Part shown: positions 43,832-52,226 of the stretch, in pieces
Numbering within the stretch: position 1 is the first letter of the stretch
How the letters are laid out: each line of letters starts with the position of its first letter
Assembly: GCA_945865565.1 (NCBI GenBank)
Contig: CAMBEK010000009.1
Span: 1-62,552 of the forward strand
From: Pseudobacteriovorax antillogorgiicola
GTDB lineage: Bacteria > Bdellovibrionota_B > Oligoflexia > Oligoflexales > RGVZ01
Length of the DNA stretch: 62,552 nucleotides
Direction of reading: 5' to 3'
The notes under the pieces: generated by a model
The model's database searches: none
Told to the model about the DNA's origin: nothing
What the model saw: the letters and a program-made list of their open reading frames with translations, nothing else
Program-made: the position numbers and the translations under genes

Positions 43832-43935
43832 GACTTTCCGCGGAAAGTCGAGCATCAGTGCTTCTGAGACGAAGTCGAAAAATCCTGTCCCGCGGCGGAG
43901 AAGAAAGGATCCTTCGCTAACGCTCAGGATGACGG
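43832..43935 (+). repeat. Composite palindromic repeat, copy 3
   Basis: Palindrome gactttccgcggaaagtc (43832-43849), the TCAG/CTGA hairpin, the GC-rich element and a REP-like hairpin at 43907-43935 occur in the same order and orientation as copy 1. In this copy the REP hairpin is the ATCCT/AGGAT, GC-TAA-GC type. Confidence 0.88.
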
Positions 43936-43937
43936 AG

Positions 43938-44029
43938 CGGCTCAGGATGACGGGTTAAGAAAGGATCCTTCGCTAACGCTCAGGATGACGGAGCGGCTCA
44001 GGATGACGGGGTGGTACTCAGGATGACGG
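43938..44029 (+). repeat. REP-like hairpin cluster after composite copy 3
   Basis: One full unit (43963-43991) and three half units ending in ggatgacgg (43938-43953, 43994-44009, 44016-44029) follow copy 3 in the same orientation. Confidence 0.82.
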
Positions 44030-44052
44030 GACGCGGAGGATCACGAAGGATC

Positions 44053-44087
44053 GTCGTTCGTCGTTCGTCGTTCGTCGTTCGTCGTTC
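44053..44087. repeat. 7-bp tandem repeat x5
   Basis: Five perfect copies of gtcgttc end one base before the stop codon of the minus-strand DedA gene. The unit is not a multiple of three, so expansion into the gene would shift the frame at its very end. Confidence 0.93.
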
Positions 44088-44088
44088 G

Positions 44089-44712
44089 TCAGACGGCAGG
44101 ACGACGACGACGGAGGCGGATGAAGTAGATGGTGATCAAAACCACGATGACCGTCGCCAAAATCGAGTAGATCCCAATTTGAAAGCGACGGGTGGTTTTT
44201 TCTAACTGCTCAAGATTTGCGCCGAAGAAAAAGCCAAGATAGACCCAGACTGGCACAGAGATGAGGGCCGCAAATCCGTCTAAACCGATGAAAACCCACC
44301 ACTTTACATGAAACATTCCAGCGGTCAAAAAGATTGGCATCCGCAGGCCCGGCATGAAACGCGCCATGAAAATGACTTTGGTCCCATATTTACGGAAGAC
44401 TTCTGTGACCTTGGCGTCGCGTTCAGGGGTCAAAATTTTCTTGAATGGAGCGCGGCTTTTAAGTTGCGGGCCAAGTTTCAAGCCCAGGGTGTAGATGATC
44501 CCATCCCCGATAATGACACCAGCAAAACAGACCAAGTGAGCGTGATGGAGGTGGACGATGCCGTGGGAGGCCAAAATCCCAGCACTGAGTAAGATGATGT
44601 CTTCGGGCATGGGCAAACCAAAACCGCAGGCCAGCAGGATCCCAAAAATCAACATCAAGCTGTGAGTGCCGTAGGGCATCAGAAAATCAAGGAGCTCTAA
44701 CATTGTCTGCAT
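44089..44712 (-). CDS. DedA-family membrane protein
   Basis: This 207-residue inner-membrane protein belongs to the DedA/SNARE-associated (VTT) family of lipid scramblase/flippase-like proteins. The signature is GFGLPMPEDIILLSAG near the N-terminus, then GDGIIYTLGLKLG and FRKYGTKVIFMARFMPGLRMPIFLTAGM with the conserved Arg-Phe-x-Pro-Gly-x-Arg. Several hydrophobic segments and a basic C-terminal tail (RLRRRRPAV) are present. Family members recycle undecaprenyl phosphate or phospholipids. The last codons run into the 7-bp tandem repeat. Confidence 0.93.
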   Translation of the reverse strand: MQTMLELLDFLMPYGTHSLMLIFGILLACGFGLPMPEDIILLSAGILASHGIVHLHHAHLVCFAGVIIGDGIIYTLGLKLGPQLKSRAPFKKILTPERDAKVTEVFRKYGTKVIFMARFMPGLRMPIFLTAGMFHVKWWVFIGLDGFAALISVPVWVYLGFFFGANLEQLEKTTRRFQIGIYSILATVIVVLITIYFIRLRRRRPAV

Positions 44713-44747
44713 CAGTCGTTACCTGCGGGTCGATTGAATGGGTCAGC

Positions 44748-44984
44748 TCAAGAATGGCCGTTGGACGACCGGAAAACCGCCAGTATTGCTTTGATTGTCG
44801 ACCTATCGATATCGACGATTCCAGAAAGAATCAATGAAGTGATGAGGATGCCGCCGAAAAAACCAACCACGGCTGCCAGGATCGCCATGCGGCTGGCTGC
44901 CTGAGCCAATTCCACGTTGCCATCGATGAAGTCAAAGCGCTTGATGCGTTTTGAATCTGCCGAGAAGGGATTGTCCTGTTCCAT
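44748..44984 (-). CDS. Small membrane protein, unknown
   Basis: This 78-residue protein has a polar N-terminus (FSADSKRIKRFDFIDGN) followed by one long hydrophobic segment at about residues 33-56 (MAILAAVVGFFGGILITSLIL). The ATG at 44984 has AGGGTGG 3-4 bases upstream. Codon use looks normal and the frame lies between two same-strand genes (gaps 106 and 35 bases), so it is probably real. No family is recognised. Confidence 0.6.
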   Translation of the reverse strand: MEQDNPFSADSKRIKRFDFIDGNVELAQAASRMAILAAVVGFFGGILITSLILSGIVDIDRSTIKAILAVFRSSNGHS

Positions 44985-45090
44985 GGGCCACCCTGAACTG
45001 CATGAACCGGTTGAAAGTCACCAATCAGCATGATGACTTGGGCGACGGGCAAAATCAAGTTGGCGATCTAATTTGATCGCCGCTTTTGGG

Positions 45091-47073
45091 TCAATTCCTG
45101 TCGTCAGGTTTATGACGCAAATCCAAGCTGGGATTGGCGTCGGAGTGATCTGACGGCCAGCCTCCCGCAGCCGCGATGCCAGCACTGCGAATATCTTCAA
45201 CGAGGCGGTTGACTTTTATCATAGCTGGGTCAATCAGGCCGAGGTCGTCGGCGCCAAAGTCCGCCAGGAGAGGAACCAATTTTTGGACAGGATGCTGTGA
45301 ACCGTCATTCCCAAGGCCCATTGCAGGGGCCAATGTTGGTACATGGGAAAGAATCGAAGTCACAATCTCGGCCTGTTCGCCCGCAGCAGAACGCAGCCTT
45401 TGGATCGCATCAAGATATTCACCAGCAGAGATCACGCCATCTCGCGAGGCCTCCAGACTGATCGCCGTCATGCCCAGTGGGCGCATGGCCTGGCTGACCC
45501 GGTTGAGCTGCTTTTGAAACGCATTCCAATCAATACGGCTGGCGGCAGGCTCGCCTGCGTGTGCCTGATTGGTGAAAGCGCGTAGCTCGACGCGTCCGCT
45601 GGTTGGCATGTCGGCACGATGGGCTGCTTTATGAATCAAGTGCAGGCTCGGGTCTGTTGCATCATCAGCAGCGGTTTCGATCAAGCGACGCACTCCGGCC
45701 TTGGCAAGATCCGCAAACCCATTTTCAATTGGTATTGAAGCTGATTCCATGAGTCTGGATGTTGCCGTCAGCCCGGCGAGGATGATTTGGCGCGGACCAT
45801 CAGGACAGGGCATGGCTGCCATCTGCTCGCACGTCGTCAGCAAATGTTTCCAGTCAATATTTGCCGGGTCGTCGACATTCAGTTGAACGGTGTTCGATGT
45901 CGTCGCAAACGATAATTTGCGGGCACGCGCAACCGGCAACATAAGGGGCGACGCATCACCTGCGCTGGCGCGCATTTCAGCGGCCCTGGCCAGAGATTTT
46001 TCAAGATCTATCGGACGGTAAAGGGTGTCGCGTTCCACCGGGGTGCGCCCAGCCCGCAGGATCAAGTGCTCCAAGTCGCTACGGCTCATGACCATGCCGG
46101 CACGCCCGCCGGCCATCCGCGAGATTTTTTCTTCGGTGACCGTTCCATCAAAATCATTGGCACCAAAGCTCAGACCGAGCTGGGCAATATCCTGACCGAG
46201 CATGACCCAGTAGGATTTGATGTTGGTAAAGTTGTCCAGATACAACCGCGCCACGGCGATCGTCTTCAGGTCGTCAAATCCAAAGGTGTAACGACCAATG
46301 CCCATGTCATTTTGATAAGGCTGGAAAGCCAGCGGAATGAATACGTTGAAGCCGCCGGTCTCGTCTTGAAGTTCACGCAGACGACGCATGTGGTCCACAC
46401 GGTGCTCGTAGCGCTCGATGTGCCCATACAGCATGGTGCAATTTGAACGCAGTCCCATAGAGTGCGCCAGACGATGCGTGTCGATCCACTGCTCTGCGCT
46501 GACTTTCGTGTCACAAATCACATCGCGTATTTCCGGATGGAAAATTTCAGCGCCGCCCCCCGGAAGAGATCCAAGGCCAGCATTTTTCAAATCCTGCAGA
46601 ATCTCGCCTAAAGTCCGGCGTTCCCGGCGCGCCATCCAATCCAGTTCAACGGCGGTGAAAGCCTTCAAATGCACTGCAGGAAATTCCTGGTGCATCGTCG
46701 AGATCATGTCCAGATAGCGTTTAAACGGCCAGCGGGGGTGCAGGCCACCGACCATGTGAAGTTCAGTCGCGCCTTGATTAACGGCGGTGCGTGCCTTTTC
46801 CACCATCTCATCGATTTCGTAGGCGTAAGCACCTTCCTCGCCGGGTTTGCGCGAGAACGCGCAGAATTTGCAAGAAAGCGCACAAATGTTCGTTGGGTTG
46901 ATGTGACGGTTGATGTTGTAAAAGATGCGGTCTTGATTTTTCTCGCGATTGACGCGGTCGGCCAAAGCCCCAATCCGCAACAGGTCAGGCGATTCAAACA
47001 AAAAAAGCGCATCGGCATCATTCAGGCGAATTCCCGATTCAATCTTTTTTTCTATTTCGCGCATTTGGTTCAT
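45091..47073 (-). CDS. mqnE: Aminofutalosine synthase MqnE with a ~300-residue C-terminal extension
   Basis: Residues 1-~356 are a radical-SAM aminofutalosine synthase of the futalosine menaquinone pathway. The [4Fe-4S] ligands are in CALSCKFCAFSRKPGEEGAY. Other signatures are MVGGLHPRWPF, GLGSLPGGGAEIFHPEIR, CTMLYGHIERYEHRVDHM and FNVFIPLAFQPY. Residues ~357-660 form an extension without a CxxxCxxC motif. Its end (LVPLLADFGADDLG ... LVEDIRSAGIAAAGG) resembles the end of the first domain (GLSFGANDFDG ... LILRAGRTPVERD), suggesting a degenerate second radical-SAM barrel. The ATG at 47073 follows AGAGGAAA; the frame is open to 47175, overlapping mqnD. It is the last gene of the mevalonate/menaquinone operon. 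Confidence 0.88.
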   Translation of the reverse strand: MNQMREIEKKIESGIRLNDADALFLFESPDLLRIGALADRVNREKNQDRIFYNINRHINPTNICALSCKFCAFSRKPGEEGAYAYEIDEMVEKARTAVNQGATELHMVGGLHPRWPFKRYLDMISTMHQEFPAVHLKAFTAVELDWMARRERRTLGEILQDLKNAGLGSLPGGGAEIFHPEIRDVICDTKVSAEQWIDTHRLAHSMGLRSNCTMLYGHIERYEHRVDHMRRLRELQDETGGFNVFIPLAFQPYQNDMGIGRYTFGFDDLKTIAVARLYLDNFTNIKSYWVMLGQDIAQLGLSFGANDFDGTVTEEKISRMAGGRAGMVMSRSDLEHLILRAGRTPVERDTLYRPIDLEKSLARAAEMRASAGDASPLMLPVARARKLSFATTSNTVQLNVDDPANIDWKHLLTTCEQMAAMPCPDGPRQIILAGLTATSRLMESASIPIENGFADLAKAGVRRLIETAADDATDPSLHLIHKAAHRADMPTSGRVELRAFTNQAHAGEPAASRIDWNAFQKQLNRVSQAMRPLGMTAISLEASRDGVISAGEYLDAIQRLRSAAGEQAEIVTSILSHVPTLAPAMGLGNDGSQHPVQKLVPLLADFGADDLGLIDPAMIKVNRLVEDIRSAGIAAAGGWPSDHSDANPSLDLRHKPDDRN

Positions 47074-47107
47074 GGGCCTGTTTCCTCTCTGCCGGGGCAT
47101 CACAATG

Positions 47108-47959
47108 TCACAATGCCACAACGTGGTTTCTGATTTCAATTGCCGGGTAAAGTCCCAGGCGGGATCCTTCGCCAAGCAGTTGATCCAGTGAATTCAAAAC
47201 GTCGTCATGCAATTCGAGGCTGCGGTGGTTGACGTACATCGAGATGTAACGATCCCCAAGATTCTCATCCAATTTGGCCATGGCGGTCGAGATGGCGCCT
47301 TTCAGGGTTTCTTGTCGTCCCGCCAAACCAGCCTCGATGCTGGCCTTGAATATTCTGGTCAATTCACTGATCGTTTGGGTGCCAAGGCTTCTGCGGATGG
47401 CGTTGCCCCCGAGCGGGAGCGGCATGGCAAAGCGTTCCAGCCACAAGGCGCCAAGGTCAAAGCATTTTGCCAGTCCGTGATTTTCGCAATCGATTTGCAT
47501 TTCGTGAATTAAAATTCCGGCGTCAACTTCGCCTTCTTCCACGGCATGGGCGATGTCCATGAAGTACATCGGAACTGGTTCAAAGTCGCCAAGCAGAGTC
47601 CGTGCCGATAGAAATGCTGATGTACGCAGGCCTGGAATTGCAACGCGAAGTCCTGCCAGCGATTTTGTCCCAAGGGGAATTCGCCGGTCTTTGCGCGTGA
47701 CGACGGCGGGGCCAAAACCATCGCCAATGCTACTTCCGACGGGCATCAACAAATACTCGTTAATCAAATCGGGATAGGCAGCCATGCTGATGGCGGTGAT
47801 GTCGTATTTGCCAGACTTTGCAGCGTCGTTTAATTCCTGAATGTCGCCAACAATAAACTCAAATTCATAATTAGCACAGTCAATGCGGCCATCGCGCAGG
47901 GCCTGCACCATGAATTGGTCATCCGTATCTGGGCTGAATGCTAAACTGATTTTTGTCAT
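47108..47959 (-). CDS. mqnD: 1,4-dihydroxy-6-naphthoate synthase MqnD
   Basis: This 283-residue protein converts cyclic de-hypoxanthine futalosine to 1,4-dihydroxy-6-naphthoate. The fold is that of periplasmic binding proteins without a signal peptide. The family features are ISLAFSPDTDDQFMVQAL, KYDITAISMAAYPDL, GFGPAVVTRKD, LAGLRVAIPGLRTSAFL, ILIHEMQI and LPLGGNAI. The N-terminal motif differs from the usual SPCPNDTF form. It overlaps the end of the mevalonate kinase gene by 4 bases and is followed by mqnE after 34 bases. mqnA, mqnB and mqnC are not in the window. Confidence 0.9.
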   Translation of the reverse strand: MTKISLAFSPDTDDQFMVQALRDGRIDCANYEFEFIVGDIQELNDAAKSGKYDITAISMAAYPDLINEYLLMPVGSSIGDGFGPAVVTRKDRRIPLGTKSLAGLRVAIPGLRTSAFLSARTLLGDFEPVPMYFMDIAHAVEEGEVDAGILIHEMQIDCENHGLAKCFDLGALWLERFAMPLPLGGNAIRRSLGTQTISELTRIFKASIEAGLAGRQETLKGAISTAMAKLDENLGDRYISMYVNHRSLELHDDVLNSLDQLLGEGSRLGLYPAIEIRNHVVAL

Positions 47960-48897
47960 GGATACGGAGTTCCCTTCAACGTAACGGGAATCAGCGGACG
48001 TGCCCCAAGGTGATTGTCCAGCCGGTTCAAAAATTTTTTTGCGCCTTCGGGATCTTGCGCTGGCAGCAGAGCCAGCAAACAGCCTCCGCCGCCCGCACCG
48101 GTGAGCTTGGTGGCCAAGGCACCGCTGGCCATCGCCGCGTCACGCAACTCGTGCAAGACCGGTGTCATGGCGCCGGCTTCGGAAAGCAGATGGGACGCAT
48201 CGTTCATCGCTTTGGCAAGTTCGTCATGATTCGCGGACTCAAGGGCGTTGATTGCCGACGCCGCCAGGCCGTTGAAACGGTCGATCCGCCTCTGCGAAGT
48301 TTCTGGATTACGAAACCAAGGTGCGACGCGCTCAATCATGATGTTGGTCGCGCAGCGCTCGCCACTGTCGATTAACGCAAATTGCCAGTTGCCCCGGACC
48401 GAAACTGGGCGCGAGCCGCCTTGCCTTGTAAACCCAATGACGCGTTCGTGGGCGACAACGTTGGTATCAAGCCCCGAAGGTGTTCCATGAAACGCCTGCT
48501 CCAGCTGGTTGGCCAGACGGGCCAGGTCTTCATTGGAAATTTCGCGCCCATAAACGCCAGCCATGGCCCGCAGTAAGGCCACGCATAGGGCTGCCGAAGA
48601 TCCCAGACCGGCACCAGTCAAGATGCTCGAGTTGCCGGCGATCTTGAGCCCCGGGTTGGGAATGTCGAGGAGTCGTGCAGCCTCCCGTGCGACTTCCACC
48701 AGTTGAGGTGACACAGGTTGTCCGCCCAGCTCGATGTGCAAAAGCGGGCGATTGTTGTCGTGAGATTCCTGGCGGACAGAAAGCTCAAGGCGCATGTCGT
48801 GAAGTGGCATGGCCACAGCATCGGCGCCATAGACAACGGCATGCTCGCCAACGAGGATGGTTTTGGCGCAGGCTGTATAACGGCGCTCAATAACCAT
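47956..48897 (-). CDS. mvk: Mevalonate kinase
   Basis: This 313-residue GHMP kinase phosphorylates mevalonate. It has the substrate motif CAKTILVGEHAVVYG, the GHMP glycine-rich loop LTGAGLGSSAALCVALL, FHGTPSGLDTNV with the catalytic Asp, and the C-terminal KLTGAGGGGCLLAL. I chose the ATG at 48897 (AAGGCG 6 bases upstream) because it gives the normal family N-terminus; the frame is open to 48969 within the preceding gene. It overlaps mvaD by 11 bases and mqnD by 4. Confidence 0.92.
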   Translation of the reverse strand: MVIERRYTACAKTILVGEHAVVYGADAVAMPLHDMRLELSVRQESHDNNRPLLHIELGGQPVSPQLVEVAREAARLLDIPNPGLKIAGNSSILTGAGLGSSAALCVALLRAMAGVYGREISNEDLARLANQLEQAFHGTPSGLDTNVVAHERVIGFTRQGGSRPVSVRGNWQFALIDSGERCATNIMIERVAPWFRNPETSQRRIDRFNGLAASAINALESANHDELAKAMNDASHLLSEAGAMTPVLHELRDAAMASGALATKLTGAGGGGCLLALLPAQDPEGAKKFLNRLDNHLGARPLIPVTLKGTPYP

Positions 48898-50005
48898 CGG
48901 AGTCGCCTTGATGTCTGGTGCTAGTTTCTTGAGAGGTTTGAAGGGTGGCACCAAATCCAGTTTGGTCATGGATAGTGGTGGACCCCGGAAATTTGTCCAG
49001 AATCATAGCATTGATGGCCGCGGCATCCTGCGGGCGGCAGATTACGTGTGGATTGGGTCCTGCATCAAGGGTGAACCACGCGGCCAGATTTCCTGCGGCG
49101 CGGGATTCGCGCAGCCACCGTATGAATGCAATGGTGGGCGCGCTAAAATAATCCGTGCGCGGGTGCGAGGTCATCATCACAGAGTGCATTTCAATGGCTT
49201 CGGATTCGATGATGGTTCCAAGGCGTTCCAAGTCGCGCATTTCGATGGCTTGAGCGGCGTCCTTGAGGCGTTCGCCCAATCCCGCCATGCGCACATTCAT
49301 CAGCGGGCTGGTGAAGGCGCGCGCGTGACCTTCAGTCGAGCTTATGGACTTTGCCCCGCGGTCGATCAAGACAATCAAGTCGGCAAGCGGCCAATGATCT
49401 GGCGAAAAAACGGCACTGACTTTCTGCGCAGTTGGAGCCTCGCCACGAACCCAGTGGACAAAACCACCGTGGATGCTGCGGCAGGCGCTTCCCGAACCGC
49501 GGCGCGCCCACGCCGATAAAATGTCCTGCGTTATTCCCAGCCTGTGAAGCTCATCAAGATTTTTCGTTCCAGTCCAGGCTGCGGCGGCAGCAATGGTAAG
49601 TGCCGCAAATCCGCTGGCGCTGCTGGCGATACCGCAGCTTGACGGGAAACTATTGTGGGTCAGGATGTCCAAGGCACCCTCGGCGGATCCGAAGGGTCTG
49701 ACTTCATTTCGCAACCATTCCAGATAGCGCGTGGTCTTCCCCAAGTCGCGCACGGGAATGGTCCCCGCCCCAGTCGTTTTGAATGCCATGCGATGGGCGT
49801 CTGGAGTCTTGGCGTCAGGCTGCACGTTCGCGGTGGTGGTTGTCTTGGCCTGGCTCAACGTCATCGATAAAGAATCGTTGGCTGGCCAATTCAGACTGGC
49901 GTCTGATTTTCCCCAGTATTTAATCAACGCAATGTTGCTCGGTGCGGTGGCCGTCACGTGCAGTGTCGTTTGTATTGCTTTTTTGCCAGTGGGTTGGTTC
50001 ACCAT
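48887..50005 (-). CDS. mvaD: Diphosphomevalonate decarboxylase
   Basis: This 372-residue GHMP-family enzyme makes isopentenyl diphosphate from mevalonate diphosphate. The signatures are APSNIALIKYWGK near the N-terminus, NSLSMTL-like NDSLSMTLS, SFPSSCGIASSASGFAALT and GSGSACRSIHGGFVHW. The conserved Asp for decarboxylation is expected in the C-terminal segment TLDAGPNPHVI. It overlaps the phosphomevalonate kinase gene by 7 bases. Confidence 0.93.
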   Translation of the reverse strand: MVNQPTGKKAIQTTLHVTATAPSNIALIKYWGKSDASLNWPANDSLSMTLSQAKTTTTANVQPDAKTPDAHRMAFKTTGAGTIPVRDLGKTTRYLEWLRNEVRPFGSAEGALDILTHNSFPSSCGIASSASGFAALTIAAAAAWTGTKNLDELHRLGITQDILSAWARRGSGSACRSIHGGFVHWVRGEAPTAQKVSAVFSPDHWPLADLIVLIDRGAKSISSTEGHARAFTSPLMNVRMAGLGERLKDAAQAIEMRDLERLGTIIESEAIEMHSVMMTSHPRTDYFSAPTIAFIRWLRESRAAGNLAAWFTLDAGPNPHVICRPQDAAAINAMILDKFPGSTTIHDQTGFGATLQTSQETSTRHQGDSDGY

Positions 50006-51027
50006 GTGGTGAGTCCTTGCTGCGTGAACTTAAATGGCGATTGGTGCCAGCCAATCCGGGCCAGAGCCAGGCGCGGTTCTATGAGGGCCGCCGCAGCTCC
50101 AATTAAGAGAACTGCATCCTCGCCACCGGCACCCGTGGTTTTCCATGTCCACGACACGTCCAAACCGGGAATATTTTCCAGTGCAGTGGCAACCCGTTGA
50201 GGGAACACCGGGGACTCGGCCATGAATGCGCGATGCTCTGCCACTGCCTTTATCAGTGCGGGCAGGGCAGTGTTTTCTGACGCGCTGAGAAATTCCTGCC
50301 ACGCATCAACCATCGATTCGGAGAGCTGCATCAGTTCGGTTTGGGACGCCCGGACCACGAGCCATTCCATGAAAATCTTCATCGTTGGACCGGTTGGGGC
50401 GCCGATGCCGCCGACCATGAGCGTTACGCAACTTGCCAGTTTGTCCAGGTGGTCTTCCGAACGAAGTGAGAGCGACCTAGAGGCACCTCGGCGAAATTCG
50501 ATCAATCCGCCCCGGCTTTGAACGGCAATGTCGTAGCCCGAGGCCGCCGGTTGTCCGCGTCGTTGAAGTTCAAGGGCCGAATCAGCCAATTCAGCGAGGT
50601 TGATCAGGGATCCCGCAGCAATGTGTTTGGCCGAAGCAAGGACGGCAAGGCGCAAGGCCGAAGAAGATCCCGCGCCGTGGGTTGGGTCGAGGTTTGCGCT
50701 GACTTGAAAAATAACCTTTGCCGGTTTGCTGGCCCATGCCGAAAGCGCGCTGATTGCGGCGTCGACATAAGGATCTTCCGACGAGATTTCTTCATCATGG
50801 TCAATAATAATCGTTTTTGGCTCAGGCCAAAGGTTGCTGTGAAGTTCCAAAACTGTTGTCGCCGATCCCGAGGCCCCAGTTTCGTGAAAGGCATCGCAGC
50901 GCACTTGCAATTCGCCGTCCAGGGCAACAGCCAAGGCGCGGCCGCCATCGAGAACAGAGTACTCACCTGCGAGCATCAGTTTGCCGGGGGCAGAGGCGTG
51001 GCCTGTCATGGTGAATTCAGATTGCAT
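49999..51027 (-). CDS. Phosphomevalonate kinase (GHMP family)
   Basis: This 342-residue GHMP kinase is expected to convert mevalonate 5-phosphate to the diphosphate, completing the classical pathway with its neighbours. It has SAPGKLMLAGEYSVLDGGRALAVAL, the loop THGAGSSSALRLAVL, GQPAASGYDIAVQSRGGLIEF and the C-terminal KTTGAGGEDAVLLIG. Its ATG shares bases with the HMG-CoA reductase stop (TGATG). Assignment rests on motif pattern and operon position. Confidence 0.88.
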   Translation of the reverse strand: MQSEFTMTGHASAPGKLMLAGEYSVLDGGRALAVALDGELQVRCDAFHETGASGSATTVLELHSNLWPEPKTIIIDHDEEISSEDPYVDAAISALSAWASKPAKVIFQVSANLDPTHGAGSSSALRLAVLASAKHIAAGSLINLAELADSALELQRRGQPAASGYDIAVQSRGGLIEFRRGASRSLSLRSEDHLDKLASCVTLMVGGIGAPTGPTMKIFMEWLVVRASQTELMQLSESMVDAWQEFLSASENTALPALIKAVAEHRAFMAESPVFPQRVATALENIPGLDVSWTWKTTGAGGEDAVLLIGAAAALIEPRLALARIGWHQSPFKFTQQGLTTW

Positions 51028-52226
51028 CAGATTCTTGTCGCTCCTGTGAGCGGGCGGTCTGTGGCCATCAGTTCCAAGTTTTTTTTGTGCAGGCCCATGT
51101 GACCGCGTTGAATGCCTTCCGAAGCCAAAGCACGCAGGGCTGAAAGGTTTTGAGCCAGGCCCACGGCGCAGCAGATGCCGGCAAGTTGGCGCGCGTCGGG
51201 AAGCCCCATGAGGCGCAGAGCAGCTTTTGCAGTCGGATGAAGTTTAGTCACGCCACCAACGGTGCCAACGGCCATTGGCAGCTCCAACGATCCGGCGAGG
51301 TTGCCGTTGCCGTCCTGCGACCATTTTGCCATGGGGCGATAGGTTCCGTCACGGCAGGTCCAGGCATGAGCACCGGCTTCGATCGCGCGCCAGTCATTTC
51401 CTGTGGCGATGAGAACCGGATCGATACCGTTCATGATTCCCTTGTTGTTGGTTGTGGCGCGGTAGACGTCAAACCAGGCGAATTCCCATGCCTTGACGAT
51501 TCGCTCAACGACATCAACGCCACGGTATTCGCGGGAATCAAATTCTTCTTTCAAGATCAGGCATTCTGCTTTCGCAAGGCGCCTTTCGTTCAAGTTGGTC
51601 AAAATGCGAAGGCCGGTCTGGCAGCACAAGAGGCCAGCCAGCATCGAGGCAAGTTTCTCGCACATCGTGTTGACGATGTTGGCACCCATGGCGTCGCGCG
51701 TATCAATGTGCAGATGGACGATGATGCTTTTAATTTCGGGGATCCACCGCCATTCAATGTCACGGGCACCACCGCCTCGCGCAATCAGCGAGTCGTGTCC
51801 GCGGTTTGCGTAGGCGATGAGTTTTTCACGATTGGCTTCTAATATGGCGCGATCTTCGGCTGTGTATTCGTCAACAAAGAGTTGAATTTGGCCGGTCATC
51901 ACTGGATCGGTTGCCGTGCACGTGAATCCGCCGGCAGCGCGGGCTAGTTTTGCTCCGTGGCTGGCAGCAGCCAAGACGGAGGTTTCTTCCACCGCCATCG
52001 GGATCAAGATGTCTTTTTCGTTGATCAAAAAATTTGTGGCAACTCCAAGCGGCAGGCTGAAAGTGCCAACTGCATTTTCAATAAAGACGTCAGTCAATTC
52101 GGGAGACAACACTCCAAATTGACCTAGTGGGCTGGCCTCACTTTCGCTGAGTCCAGCAAACCGGCTGGCCACGCCGAGGCGTTCAGAGTGAGGCAGTTCG
52201 TAAAATCCGGGCAGTCGTGACTTCAT
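51027..52226 (-). CDS. mvaA: Hydroxymethylglutaryl-CoA reductase, class II type
   Basis: This 399-residue enzyme reduces HMG-CoA to mevalonate. The class II catalytic residues can be placed: Glu in MAVEETSVLAAAS (80/81), Lys262 in TTNNKGIMNGID, Asp278 in ATGNDWRA and His376 in GIQRGHMGLH. The substrate motif DAMGANIVNTMCE is also present. The short length and lack of membrane anchor fit the bacterial class II enzyme, usually NADH-linked, but here acting biosynthetically by context. HMG-CoA synthase is not encoded in the window. It overlaps fni by 4 bases. Confidence 0.94.
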   Translation of the reverse strand: MKSRLPGFYELPHSERLGVASRFAGLSESEASPLGQFGVLSPELTDVFIENAVGTFSLPLGVATNFLINEKDILIPMAVEETSVLAAASHGAKLARAAGGFTCTATDPVMTGQIQLFVDEYTAEDRAILEANREKLIAYANRGHDSLIARGGGARDIEWRWIPEIKSIIVHLHIDTRDAMGANIVNTMCEKLASMLAGLLCCQTGLRILTNLNERRLAKAECLILKEEFDSREYRGVDVVERIVKAWEFAWFDVYRATTNNKGIMNGIDPVLIATGNDWRAIEAGAHAWTCRDGTYRPMAKWSQDGNGNLAGSLELPMAVGTVGGVTKLHPTAKAALRLMGLPDARQLAGICCAVGLAQNLSALRALASEGIQRGHMGLHKKNLELMATDRPLTGATRI

